From positions 1,612,001-1,676,000 of the forward strand of contig JABRWF010000006.1 in assembly GCA_018343915.1 (NCBI GenBank): a DNA stretch of 64,000 nucleotides, in the 5' to 3' direction. A program made the position numbers and the translations under genes. The notes below the pieces were generated by a model. It did no database searches. It had not been told where the DNA came from and saw nothing but the letters and a program-made list of their open reading frames with translations. Positions within the stretch are counted from its first letter, which is position 1. Every line of letters starts with the position of its first letter. Of this stretch, positions 47,282 to 59,984 are shown piece after piece. Source of the stretch: Agroathelia rolfsii (taxonomy: Eukaryota > Basidiomycota > Agaricomycetes > Amylocorticiales > Amylocorticiaceae).

Positions 47282-48148
47282 AATTGTGGGGGGGGGGCAC
47301 GATGCGGGGAAGGCGAGTAGACTAGGGGTGTTGCTAGCATAGCTCGAGGCGCTGCTTAAGTACTTGTCTCAATGAGGGCCAACAAGACTCGGACAGGAGA
47401 ACGAATTGAAACGGAGGCGAGCGCTGGACGGTGTTTTGCCGGCGTTGCCGGCGCGGGCGCTCTGTTCAGATCCCCAGATGTCATCGGGCTGTCCAAATCT
47501 TGTAATAAATTATCCTCTATTAATAATAAACATTTACCAGCTCACAGAATGTCACATGCACCTTCCATAAATGGTCAAAGAGATAGGCGACTTTCAAGAA
47601 TAGGGTACTTCATGTGGACAGATCGACATGCTAGGGTACAATATATAATAATTAGCATGCCAACACACTATAGCGAGGCCGAGGATGTGAGATACGATGC
47701 ACCTCATGTTCCGCACGTTTGGTGGCATTTCTAGTTCCCTAGTTTCATATCGCACTTCATGCAACATCCCCGTCGTAGTTGCGAGGTAATAGGTCCCGAG
47801 AGATCGGTCGCTAACTCTCTAGTCACGCTATACACGCCCTCTCAGTGTTTATTTGTGCACACGGACCAGGTCCTGTAAATAGGCCACATCATTATCCCTT
47901 GGACCATAACCGCGAGGCATTTTACAAGATCACCAAATGTGATGAGCACGGTGCGCAGGTCAACACTTGAGAACCCGCATCAAACCTGGCAAATTCTATT
48001 ACGACCATTATTATATGTATCAAGCCTGACCGGAGCTTGGGCTATTTAAACAACCAAGCTCAAGGTGGTTCAGGGGTAGGTAAGACGAAATCTCGGTAAA
48101 ACGCAATTACTTGCGGACCAAGGACCGAACAGCTGACAAATCCCGCTC
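47282..48148. other. Spacer with no supported gene
   Basis: 867 bp between the small-protein start and the ATP12 stop. A 120-aa plus-strand frame (47372-47734) has no motif and sits on promoter sequence. No RNA gene recognised. Confidence 0.4.
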
Positions 48149-49325
48149 TTAAACACGAGCTAACAAACAAGCAACGCTACCGAGCTGCCTGCGGACATCA
48201 TGGTAGTCCACATCATGTGCTATATCAAAGGGGTATAACATCAGTGATTGGTCCATGGCAGCAGACTAGGGTATAAGATGGAAGACACGTGAATGAAGTG
48301 ACACGTACTGTCTTCGACCTCGCCCCATCTTTCAATTTGACTATTAACTTCGACCTGGGCAGCCAATGCCGCTTGTTCAACGGTTAGGTGTCGCTTTACG
48401 AGAGCCAAGGCGACGAGGAATGACTTTGTCGTGTACGTTGCACGCTCAAGGGCTAGTGATAGAGGTCTTAAACTCGGTCATCTGATCACGCTTGACACAT
48501 AAAGCGGGCATACCGGCCATCTCCCATGCATCAAGTTTGGACATAACTTGATCGAATTTCTCCTTGCTGGCAGTCGGCTGTGAGGCGAAAAGAACACCTT
48601 TGAAGATATTGATCTCTACGCCGAACTCGCTTTTAACCCAGTTAATTAAAGGAATCCAGTGTCCGTCTTGCAGGCGGACGAGAGGATCGGGGAAGTCTTC
48701 ATGGAAGCTGAGTGATCAAGCAGATGGTCTGTTACGTGTGCACGGCTCAGCGAGGAAAGAGACATACCAAATAGTGTCCGTATCAAAGTATTTCAAGAGT
48801 GATGCCCGAACAGCGGCCCTTGTCGTCTCGTCCCCCAACGAATCAATGGCTCTCGAAACCAACGACGTCTAAAACACTGATGTAAGGACGCGATACAATG
48901 GCTCGAACTCATCAAGAAGAGCGTACCATGGGCAACGCATGAGGCTTGATAAGACTCTCCTGGTTCTCCCACTCCGTTGCAATGAGGGCAGCAACGATTT
49001 TTTGGTTTTCAGGCAGAAGCAGCACATTGCCTGAGGGCGTTTTTAGGGGCCGTTTATCTAATGTAACAGTGATTCCATTGGTCTTGTGCTCAATGCCCAC
49101 TGTCTTCCAGAACCTTTTCCAAGTCGCCTGAGCACCTGCAGGATTCATAAGCAGCCATTAGACCACGGAAAAAGTCGACTTGCGATTGGTCTCTGAGATG
49201 GCAGGCCCGTCTGGTTGAGCAGCCGCTGTTGCCTGGAACCTGACGCCGAAAGTTGGGACAGGCCGCAGTGACCTGTGAGCAAGACGGGAGAGGTGCGAGG
49301 AGCGTTGGCGTATTATGGAATACAT
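48149..49325 (-). CDS. ATP12: Mitochondrial F1-ATPase assembly factor ATP12
   Basis: Matrix chaperone for the F1 alpha subunit. Exons are 49325-49184, 49135-48927, 48868-48768, 48707-48514, 48452-48309 and 48219-48149, giving 286 aa. The N-terminus MYSIIRQRSSHLSRLAHRSL looks like a mitochondrial presequence. The core shows WKRFWKTVGI, TVTLDKRPLKTPSGN, LIATEWENQESLI, HEDFPDPLVRLQ and the C-terminal ERWGEVEDTHDVD, all typical. The first intron is GC-AG (donor GCAAGT, 48 nt), needed to keep the frame. The gene is divergent from MSH3 with 180 bp between starts. Confidence 0.93.
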
Positions 49326-49505
49326 GTCAGCGAGAGAGACAAGTCTTTCAGACTCCGAAACGCGTCCACCTAAGTTTTGCGTCACGCGTCAATTATGTAG
49401 CAAATTACGAGAACACTACATAATACCAATAAACAAGAGTGGGGTAGTAAACATCCTTGTCGATTGCAACTGCTACTAGTACCAGTGTGAATACTTTGTG
49501 TATTG

Positions 49506-52500
49506 ATGGTCAAGCCTAGCGCTCCTCAGCCGACGATATCGTCGTTCTTCTCTCAGAAATCTACACTAAATACCTCTCCTCAAAAAAGCTCTACACAAGC
49601 TTCTTCTTCTACTAGTCGACATTCCCATTCTCAGACGGACCAGACTCCAATTGACCTCACACTCGATTCTGACTCTGAAGCACCTCCTGTCAAGAAGAAG
49701 AAAAAACTATCTCATAACCCTGAGGAAAGTGTTGAACCAGAAAGAGGTTCTCAATGGAGATACACCTCGAACATAGAGCAGTCAGGTTCTACCACCTCTG
49801 CTATGAAGGTCGCCCCTACACCCTATGATATAGCTTCCAAAAAACGTCAAACGGCGATCAAAGAAAAGCTTTTGGAGGACAACAATCCTTTTATCAGAAA
49901 ATCGAGAGTTGAGGTTCCATTCGAACACAAAGAAGCTTCCGACGAAGCAAGCGACAATGGCTCGGATAGCGAATTTCGAGGCATCATGGATGCCTTCAAA
50001 AATTCATCTGTCAAAGGGAAAACTCGAGCTGTTAAGGCACCGCCGACGAAACCTTCTGTTCTCTTAGAAGAAATTGGTCCAAGCGGAGAGCCTTATACGC
50101 CACTAGAGAAACAAGTACATCGACGTGGCTTTCTTCCTCATTTACCAGTCTCCTGATATCTAGTCAGATTTTGAAGTTGAAGAAAGAGAACCCTGGAACG
50201 GTACTAATGGTCGAGGTTGGCTACAAATATCGGTTCTTTGGCGAAGATGCACAGGCAAGTGATACAAACCTCGTCTCGTGCAATCGTTAAAGTTAACTCT
50301 GAAAAACCTAAAAGGTTGCATCGAAGGAACTAGGGATCGTCTGTTTTCCAGACCGGAACTTTCTTACTGCAGGGATTCCAGTACATCGGCGGGACATCCA
50401 TTTAAAGAAGTATGTACGACGAAGAACTTCGTTTTAATGACATCTAATTTGTAGATTCCTCCTCAAAGACTGTTGTCTCAGGGCCACCGAGTTGGGATAG
50501 TTGGTCAAACTGAGACTGCAGCACTCAAGAAGGCTAGCGATAATCGCAATGCACCTTTTGAGCGTGCAGTAACTGATGTCTATACTGCCGTAACGTAAAG
50601 TGACGCTCTCCGCGAAGCCTCTATCGGGAATGTTTATGCCCCTTGTTCAGATATGTCGATGAACTTGACTCTGTGGACGATCTTGAGCGATATACACCGC
50701 CTCCTCTCATGTGTCTCGTCGAGAATCTAAGAGGGGGCATGGGCGCTGATGATTTGGTTAAGATCGGTATGCTTGTGATAACTCCAAGCACTGGTGACAT
50801 TGTTTGGGATGATTTTGAGGGTGAGTGATTTGGATAATTGATCGCTGCTTATTCGCTCGAATTTTCCGTAATAGATTCTCACATGAGAATTGAACTCGAG
50901 GTAAAGTGCCCTGTCATAAGTAATATCCATCTTTCATGCTAAGTTAAAATTTCCAGACACGTATGGCACATATAAAGCCATCCGAGCTTCTGCTCCCAGC
51001 GAAAGGACTTAGCGGGCCGACAGAGAAGATGCTCAAATATTTCTCCGAGTAAGCCTCGTATAATACTCCAACATTTAATCTCTGATTATCATCAGAACCA
51101 CGAGTGGCATCAACAAGTTTCGCACAGAGCGGATGAACCAAGACCTATCTTACAGCGAAGCTTTTTCTTATGTTTCCGAATTTTATGCGACAAAGGCACC
51201 GGCGGCAGGTACATCGAATAACATCAAGTCTGACGAGCTCATAGCTGTCGTAACAGGCTTCCCGAAGCCTGTCGTGATCGCCCTCGCGATGTCCATTAAG
51301 CACTTGTCCATATTTGGCTTAGCCGATGCTCTCCTCCAAGCACAGTTTTTTGAAAAGTTCATCCAAAGGACGCACATGCTATTGAATGGGAATACACTTA
51401 CTAATCTAGAGATATATCGCAATCAAACCGACTTCACTACTCATGGTTCTCTAATATGGGTTCTCGACAAGACACAGACTAGATTTGGTGCACGCTTACT
51501 ACAAAAATGGTTAGGGAAACCATTAATAGATCAAGTGTAATCACCTAAACTTGTCACACGAGAACTAATAGCTAAATGATTTTTTTAGCCAGCTGAGGGC
51601 GCGCCTGGATGCGATCCATGAGATTATATCTAGCCCATCTGACAAGCTTATTATCTTACGTGCTCTATTAAGAGGAGCACCTGACCTTGCTAAAGGTCTA
51701 TGTCGTATCCAATACGGCAAGGTGCGTCTATCTTTGGCTGGAGGTTGGATTGGTGGATATGATTTGATAATCAGTAAACATAGTGTACACCTCAAGAGTT
51801 AGTTGTCTTGATCAAATACTTCAAGAAAGCTGCCGTAGCCTTTGAGTCCTTCGACAACTCTACGGACATTGGATTCAAATCGGATGTTTTAAACGAAATA
51901 ATCTACTCTTTAGTTATCCTTCAAAACCCGATAAAAGAACTTGAGGGCATGGTTCTGCTTCGGGAAGCTTTACAAGGGAACAAAAGCAAAATGTATGCTG
52001 ACGCCGAGAAATATCCAGAGCTTCAAGAGCTTGATGGGGTGAGTATGTATGTATTTCCGTGTGCTCCGAGTAAACTAATTAGACTATTAGGCTATACAAG
52101 TTATATTATACGAGTTGGAGGAAGAGCTCAAATCTAGTGTGTTGCGTTGGTGCATTCTGTAAAACGACCGGTTGACAAATGATCAGTTAAAAAGTTGCTT
52201 AAGCGGCCGTCTTTGAAGTGGACAACGTACATGCAAGAAGAGGTTTGGCAAATGGTCCTCTGCCTTATCACATCGTTTATTTATTCTCCTTCATACTCTA
52301 GTACGTTATAGAACTCGCGAAGACGGATCGTGCACCTATCCCACTGACGTGGACTCTTTTGTCAAGGTGTGTATTTACCAGTCCTTATATATCTTGTGTA
52401 CTGAGTAAGAAATAGTACAAAGACTGTCGTACGATATCATACACCAGAAGTCAAGAAATATATTGGCGAGCTAGCAAGATATCGTGAATCACTTGAAGCC

Positions 52501-53873
52501 GCCGCTGACCAGGCCTACTTGCGCTTCTTGAAAGAGATTGCGGGCACATACTATGTTACAATGCGAAATGCGGTGAAGAGTTTGGCTAACGCGGACTGTC
52601 TCATAAGCTTGGCACAAGTAGCATCTCAAGAGGGATACGTTCAGCCCCAGTTTACCAGTGGGAACGAGCTCGAAATAGTCGATGGCCGACACCCTATGAT
52701 AGAAGTTCTTAAATCTGATCCCTTTGTGCCCAATTCTTGTACGATGGGAGGGGTATCACAATCGACGATCGTGATCACTGGTCCCAACATGGGAGGTAGA
52801 TACAAGCCCCATTCTGCTTTTTTCTACTCTTTAGCTTATTTCCCCAAGGCAAAAGTTCTGCTGTTCGTATGATTGCTTTGATATGTATCATGGCCCAGCT
52901 AGGTGACACCATATCCACACTTAAACAACCAATGTACTTATCTGTATTTAGGATCGTACGTGCCTGCAAATAGTGTCCGACTTGGTATGCTAGACAGCAT
53001 ACTGACTAGGATGGGAGGTAATGTGTGCCCCTTTATGGTTATAATCAATTATTGACTTCCTATGCTTAGCATCTGATGAACTTGTTAGAGGCAAATCGAC
53101 CTTTATGGTTGAGGTACGTTGCGAATATAACATTTCATACTATTTTCTCATTCTTAAACATCTAGATGTCCGAGACCAGTGAAATTCTATCTACAGCAAC
53201 CGAGAATAGCCTTGTCATTCTTGATGAGGTGCGTTTCAGACCAAGTACAAACTGTAGTTTGCTCATGAATGATAAACAAACCTTCTATAGCTTGGTCGAG
53301 GGACATCTACCTTCGATGGGGTAAGTGGGAATCTTCCGCTTCATTGTTTCTTCTAACTTGTGTTTTGGATCAGATGGCGATTGCAAGTGCAACACTTGAG
53401 CACCTAATCCAAAATGTCCGGTGTAAAACGCTCTTCATCACTCACTACCCACTTGTAGCCACAGAGATGGAGAAGAAATATCCCGAACAAGTACGGAACA
53501 TGTACATGGGGTTCACTGAAGATACCCGTGTAGATGGTCGTCGAGAAATCACATTCTTGTATAGATTAACCCAAGGCATTGCTCTGGAGTCGTTTGGCAT
53601 TGAATGTGCCCGGCTGGCAGGCTTATCCGAGTTGCTGTTAAATGTAGCTATTGCAAATTCATCAGATATGCGCAAACAAGTTGAGGGGCGCGCCAAAAGA
53701 GTCCGGTAGGTGTCACCTGCTTACAACTCAAATGGCGCTTCACAACCAGCTCACTATCATTTAGTGTACACAAGGCACTGGATTTAATAAATCGTTGCCT
53801 AACGGAACCAACAGCTTCAATCAACATGCTTAGAAATCTCCGACAAATAGTACATAAATTCGAGACAAATTAG
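49506..53873 (+). CDS. MSH3: DNA mismatch repair protein MSH3
   Basis: MutS homolog that pairs with MSH2 to recognise larger insertion/deletion loops. A PIP-box (QPTISSFF) lies at residues 8-15, then a disordered basic lead and the mismatch-binding domain. The latter shows [45 protein letters not shown] and [17 protein letters not shown]. ATPase motifs are TGPNMGG (Walker A), [16 protein letters not shown] (Walker B plus signature) and [14 protein letters not shown]. There are about 20 exons; the stop is TAG at 53871-53873. Intron 50255-50314 uses a GC donor. The product is on the order of 1,100 aa. The KYRFFGEDA and IPVHRR segments favour MSH3 over MSH6. Confidence 0.93.
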
Positions 53874-53881
53874 ACACCTAA

Positions 53882-56800
53882 TTAATGGTTTTTTTTAACC
53901 TTTTTCCTTTTGACCTTGTGCGATGGTCTGTCTATAGCCTCTTCCTCATTCTCACCAGCCGGCGCTTTGCGTTTCTCAGACTGTGACGCTTGCTTTTTAC
54001 CAGACGTCGCTGGATCTTGGCTGATCCGGATCACCTGCTGGCATAGGGATTGGAGCGAACCCGCAGCTTTTAATTTAGCGGATGCCTCCAACTTTGTTCG
54101 TAACGCCTCCCAGGATTTCGTGGACCAAACTTCTGACACCCTGCTCTGGTCTTTCATAATATGTTTTGCTTGACGGATGGCGAACAGCGTGAGCTTGAAG
54201 AGCTCCTTGGCCTGAGGTGCAGTGAGCTCTATCTTTCCATCACAAGCCTCCTCCAGAACTGAAAGAAGTTCCTGTCTAAGTTTGACAATGAATTCGGTAG
54301 CTTCTTCCTGCGGCTATTTTGGATTATACCCGTCAGAAGAGTAGGAGCATTAAAAATACTGGATCCCACGCACAATGTCCTGGCCCTTGAAGACTTGTTG
54401 CACCAGCAGCAAAAGCTGGCATCGCCTATAAACGTTCGTAGCCTGTCCGGAACATTCAAGTATACCGTCTCGCAATGCCCACACAATCCCCGGATTTCGT
54501 TGCATGAACTCTTCAAAGAACTTGGTGTTGAGGGATGAAGATTTGCGCGAGGCAAAGTCATCTAGCGACTGCTTGTACTGATCACGGACTTTGTCAACAG
54601 CACCAATGGACAACAAGAGCTTGGAGACGTAAAGCAGGGAGTAAGAAAGCGTGATGAGGGCATCTGATGAACTTGCCCTACGGGCCCGCTGGTGAAGATT
54701 CTCATACACGTTACTAGCGAGAGATGCATCGACGGAGGAAGGGGCTTCCTTGAGCTTTCCGATGCGGTTTCTCAGTAGACCTGTAGCCTTCTCGGAAAGT
54801 TGGCGTTCATCTGATCCTGTACCGGCGATAGCCTCTATCAGGGGTATGATCAGGAGGATAATGTACGGGCTGCTTGGTTGCTTTTTGACGTAGATTTCCA
54901 AGAGATCTAACACTCTGTTCTTAAAGTGCGTTGCTTCTCGTTGTGCATTAACGTCTGACGTTCACCGTTAGCCATCCGAATAGAAAAAACAGATATATAG
55001 AAATAGGTACCTTTTCTAGGCTTGCTAGATGCCTGAGACTTAAAGACGGCTGCCAGTTGTTCATCGATCGCAAGCATTTGATCATCGTCCATGAGCTCCT
55101 CTTCGGATTCGGATTGGTCCGACTGATCATCCATGCCGTTGACTTTGAGCGCCTCCTCCAGTTTTCTACGGAGTTCCGCATCGACTTCAGCGTTCTCATC
55201 GGTTTCTTCGCCGGATTCTGACCCCTCATCCTCTGAGCTATCCGACTCATCGCTACTTGCGTCCTCATCGTCGTCTTCTTCATCTTCGGCATCGTCATCC
55301 GATCCTATATTGTCCTCGTCTTCTTCCTCGAGTAATTCCGATGGGTCTCGACGCTCAAGTTGCTGTAGAAATCTAATGAAGATAAGATCCATTTATAAAG
55401 CGAGGTGAAAACATACCGAAAGAAGAAGATCAATCGTCTCCCCACTCACAAGACTCGTCAGCAAAGAAAACGCGTAGTTAGAAGTAGTCCGTAAATACGT
55501 CGTGCCCTTGTCCATATGGCCTATAATCGCATCAACCAAAACGTCAATCGGCTCCGCTTCCGCATCCAGGTCTTCGCCTTCGGTAGCGGCAGGCATAGTT
55601 TGTTTTTTGGACTTTTTCTTCTCTTTGGGGGATGATGGAAACATGCGGGCGATCGCGTTTCTGATGGCCTGGACATTGTGCCATTAGAAATCAAATCAGC
55701 ATTATTGGGAGTGATATTGATATAAATACCTCAAGATTATCATCACCATCTTGCGAATCTTGTTCCGTCTGCAAAACGTAGGTATGAAGCAGAGTGGCCG
55801 CAAGCAAAAGCTGCGCTCCGCGGGCTGGATTCGAATCGTTAGATAAAGCCTGTGTCGTATGGTCAAATAAACTAAAACTTGATACAGTGCTGGAAGCCAA
55901 AGAGCTTACAGAGTCCAAAGCTTTCAGAGTTTCGAGCGATTTCGCCAATACCTCGTCCTCGTCCTCGTCGAGATCAAACAATGGCGAGGCATGTTTAGCA
56001 TCGCTTCGTAGATCGGTGATAACCGAAAGGACATGTGTTATCCAGAATTGGCCATCTGAGGAAACACCCTGTACTTTTGACACCTTTTCGTTATCTGTAC
56101 GACCGTATCATAAGAAAACAGAACTGATATAAAAATGGATGTGTCCGACCAGTTTTGATTAGCGTGGATTGACCGGTCAGGTCGGCGAGCGCTGTGAGCA
56201 GCCTTTGACGACATGCTTTGTGTAGGTCATCAGAGAATACGGGAGATGGTTTTTCGTGAAGCTGAAGAAACGTCATATGTTATTCCAAATAAAATAACTT
56301 AATTTAACAAGAACCTACGGCCTGGAATGAGCTGGATGTCGATGTTTTGCGGACAGTGAAGAAGGCGTGGAATGTGAGCCAGTCAAGAACAATCTTAATC
56401 CAGTCATCACTCTTGGGCACCGATCCATTCTTGATTAAAGCCCCCAACTGTTCCGTGATCCACGTCCGTTTAGAGTAAATAGACTGGACATCCAAGCTGG
56501 GAGAGATACCGTGAGTTCCTTTGCTTTTTTATTTTATTTTATTTTCAAAAAAGAAAGAAAGAAAGAAAAACTTTGGGCGAAACATACGACTCAGCACTAT
56601 TTACTTGTCCTAACAGGTGGACAATGTAGTTCTTGATTCCATTCAAGTCCATGGAAGCCAGAATAGATTCGACAGTCTTGGTTTTGGTAAGTCTATCAAA
56701 CTGTTGATTCCCATGCATACCCGTGAGCTGGAGGATAAGGGAGAAGCCAATGTTCGGGCGGTCCTTTACAAATTCTTGCAGCATGGAAGCCTGTCGTATT

Positions 56801-58221
56801 TAGTGAACGGATGGACTAATTATATAGAAAAAAACAACGCGACGGTTCATACCACTTGAAGCGCCACTTTATGTAGATACCGATCTGCTTTCGACAAGTG
56901 GTTTATCCAGGTACGCATGAAGTTTTTCGTAAACAAAAGCGGTATATCCGCCTCTGATACACGGGGAAGGGCTTTTTGGAATACTTGGAAACCCCAGAAT
57001 TTGCGTTGTGAGGAAGCATTAGCAGAGAACAGAGATTCTACAGGGCCATGCCATAAGTTGAAGATCAAACACGACAGTTGGGAGAAGCAAACCATCGACA
57101 ACGATCCTGAAGAATTCTTGAGCAGAGGAACCACTTGCGCCTTCGCCCAGGAGCCGGTCAAGGAGACTATCCCACACAAAGTGAAGTTGAGGTTTCCAAG
57201 GATTTGCATTCGTTTTTGATGTGCCTTCTTCATCTTCATCCACCGAAGCATCCTAAGTTAAAATATATTAATTGTGATTATTAGAAACATGCCAATATTA
57301 AAAACCTTTAATATTCTAGCTAGAACGGCAAGGTTAGATGTGCTCAAGATATCGGGGTTCTTGAAAGTCGGGGACAAATGGTCCTTCCAAGGAAGTTCAG
57401 GATATAGAGGCTGCATTCTAAGTGCGATTGCCACTTTTTCCGGATACCAGGTTTTGTTGTCGGCGAAGATGCTTGTAGCTGTGCTCGCCGCCGCCTCTTG
57501 CTTCCATGGCGCATTTGAGGCGTGCAACGTGTCAATAGCGAGCAGTATGGTCCACCATGCACTCTCACGCAACCATGACTTAGTGCTACCCAGTTGGATC
57601 AAATGTGAAATGATTTCCGTAAATCCTGCGAGGCTTGAGACGATAGTCTCCGAGGAAGCAGACGTAGGAAGTGAATTTTGACGGACAATGAGTCCTGAGC
57701 GGATAACGGCGGTAAGTCCAAACAAGCGGGCGAACAATGCATCACGTTCTTCTTGACCGGTCATGGATCCAACAGTGTTTGAAGAATCGATGATAAGTGT
57801 AGTGATTTGGGCACAGGTGACGGTGTCGATACGGGTCAGGAGCTATTCAAGATTATTAAGAGGAATCATAGTGTGGAAGAGAAAGTTTATCTCGTACTTC
57901 TGTTAAAGCAACAGAAAACCCAAGCCGACTGCTCTCTCTGGGGCTCGCCAACCCACGAACTAGTCTTCTGATCGAGTAGGAAACATCTTGAGCGTTGAGT
58001 TCATCAAGGCCATCTTGTTTCCTCTTTACATCTTTCTTCTCGTCTTCATCCTCGTCGACCTCTCCTTGGGCTTCAGAGCTGTCTGAAGCGGGCTCTTTTG
58101 GGATCGGAACAAACTGTGCTTGGAATTGCTCCAGGGAGGAGACAAGTTTCACAGAGGCATCAATACGCTCCTTTTTGGATGCGGAAGATAGGTTCCAAAA
58201 AAGTGGGAGGATAGTCGACAT
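53882..58221 (-). CDS. POL5: POL5 / MYBBP1A-like nucleolar protein
   Basis: Nucleolar protein of the Pol5/Mybbp1a family, tied to rRNA synthesis and ribosome assembly in yeast; it is not a true polymerase. It starts MSTILPLFWNL, with an alternative ATG two codons upstream at 58227. Helical repeats follow, with YSIRRLVRGLASPRESSRLG near the N-terminus. Further on is a strongly acidic stretch (55040-55340, coding runs such as DEEDDDEDASSDE) typical of the family's middle. The C-terminus is basic (KVKRKKVKKNH), likely nucleolar targeting. There are about ten exons, total roughly 1,250-1,300 aa by span. The stop codon is 8 bp from that of MSH3 on the other strand. Confidence 0.88.
56525..56570 (+). 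repeat. A/T-rich microsatellites in a POL5 intron
   Basis: Tandem ATTTT units followed by GAAA units lie within a POL5 intron, read on the + strand. Confidence 0.65.
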
Positions 58222-58731
58222 CAACACCCAGATTTTTCGTTAAACAGAGTGCAGAAATGCAACGCCGCCCAAGATCACAATGGCAAATGCTCGACTTTTT
58301 TGAACCGGATCAAATATGCAAGAGATCCATCGGGATAAGGTGACATCACAGTGTTACTCAGGTCACACTTTCAAACCAATCTCCAAAGATTTTGGAACGA
58401 CAACTTTGGTATCAATATTGATGCTATCTACTAGTGGTACTGGCAAATGAGCATCGGTATTAGTGGCAGGTGAATATAAGTAATATAGCAATGTCCAAGC
58501 AATAGCATGTAATCACTCCTCGACAACGTGTAACCATCGTCTACTAGTATAACAAGAGGAAAACATCATTAAGGATAAATAATGCAGTGTCCCTACTAGA
58601 ATGCATTGTGATCACCATGGCCCTACTCTCAGGGGGAATGATCGTCCATTTTTGGAAAGAGGTGGCGCATGGTAAAAGAGGTCAAAAGGTGCAACTCAAG
58701 CTCATGTGTGTGTAAGTGAGTAAAATGGTCT
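58222..58731. other. Spacer upstream of POL5
   Basis: About 500 bp holding the POL5 promoter and the 3' end of the next minus-strand gene. No feature recognised. Confidence 0.4.
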
Positions 58732-59536
58732 TCAATCAAAATGAATCCAATGGCCTGCGACTCTCAGTCTGCACTTCTCGCAGTCGGTACGAGGGCCCAT
58801 GCTGAAGCGCTGAGGTCGTTTTTCTATCAGGGAAGCACCGTTATCCAGGAGCAAGGAGGACTGTGTTATTTCCGCATCTAGAGGCTCGGGGCCAGAAGAT
58901 GTTCTCGGTGGGGCGAGTCGGAGAAGACTAGGAGTAGAATGAAGTACATCGCTGTTGGTGGGAAGGGCAGGTATCTGAGTTATGTTGTCAGAGTATAACT
59001 GTAAGTCACCAGGGGGCAAGATGTGATTCATTGATTGTGGAAAGGGATGTTGAATTTCCAGTTGCATGTCGTGATCTTCGCTAAACGACTGTTCCGCAGA
59101 AGAACATGGCTTAGTGTTATGTATTTCAAAACATGACTAAACGCTGCTTGGATATGCGCACCATGTTGCTCGTCACAGTATCTGGAGCTTTCAGCCGGCT
59201 ATCGAGTATAAGTGGGCTCTCCAATGACATTTCATCAGTACGACAGGCCAAGTCTTCCCCTGGACGCGGCACGTAGTAATCCCCTGACGCGAATTCGTGT
59301 GGGTCGTTATAGAAGACGAAGCCACTAGTGGCTGGCTCAACAGAGCTTGATCGGCTAGCCACCAACAATGGTCTACGTTTCTGTGTGGATATTAGACACG
59401 TATACCATAGTTGCGTCATGTTGTTACTGACTAAATAACGTTCATCTGGACTTGGGGAGTCCTCAGGAGAGCGTGCCCGTTTCCGCATGAACCGTGGCGT
59501 CGTAAAGGAAGGCGATTGCATATCGACTTCCATCAT
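58732..59536 (-). CDS. Hypothetical protein with CxxC-type C-terminus
   Basis: Three exons, 59536-59432, 59380-59162 and 59109-58732, all phase 0 with 51- and 52-nt introns, give 233 aa. The N-terminus is basic and proline/serine-rich (FMRKRARSPEDSPSPDE), which may be a nuclear signal. The middle is acidic and low complexity. The last 20 residues, with MGPRTDCEKCRLRVAGH, form a compact CxxC segment that looks conserved and could bind a metal if paired with another site. I do not recognise the family. Confidence 0.68.
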
Positions 59537-59984
59537 GATTATGCAAGAGTAAGTTAGAGAGTGTACAAGGTGAGATAGATGGATCTAAAGAGCGAGGAAA
59601 GTAAGCAGAGAGCAGATGGAGTAGTACAACGAATGATTTATATGAATGGAGAAATAGTGTTAGTCGCAACGGACATTTAGAGGCATAAATACAATTGCGG
59701 CGCCTGAGCCGGCCCGTGAGAGCCTGTGACGCTGTGCTGCCATTCAACTCGATCACTTGCACAAGGCGGCGCTTGATACATCTTGTGTAGCCATGCCATA
59801 ATTATCTTTTATCTCATCTAAAAGACTGGTCCACGAGGGAAAGAGAAAAACACAGCCAACAAGAGACAAAACATACGAGTACAGATTCAAACAAAAACTA
59901 CAACACGGCTAGTACATCTAGATCTCTTTTTATTTTTAATGGTCTAACGACGACATGCTCTCTTGAACCTTCAGAGCACTATGC
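59537..59984. other. Spacer upstream of the CxxC gene
   Basis: 448 bp containing that gene's promoter and the 3' end of the trehalose phosphorylase gene. No feature recognised. Confidence 0.4.

Noticed and set aside
47372..47734. 120-aa plus-strand frame
   Set aside because: No recognisable feature; overlaps the promoter of the small Pro/Ser-rich protein.
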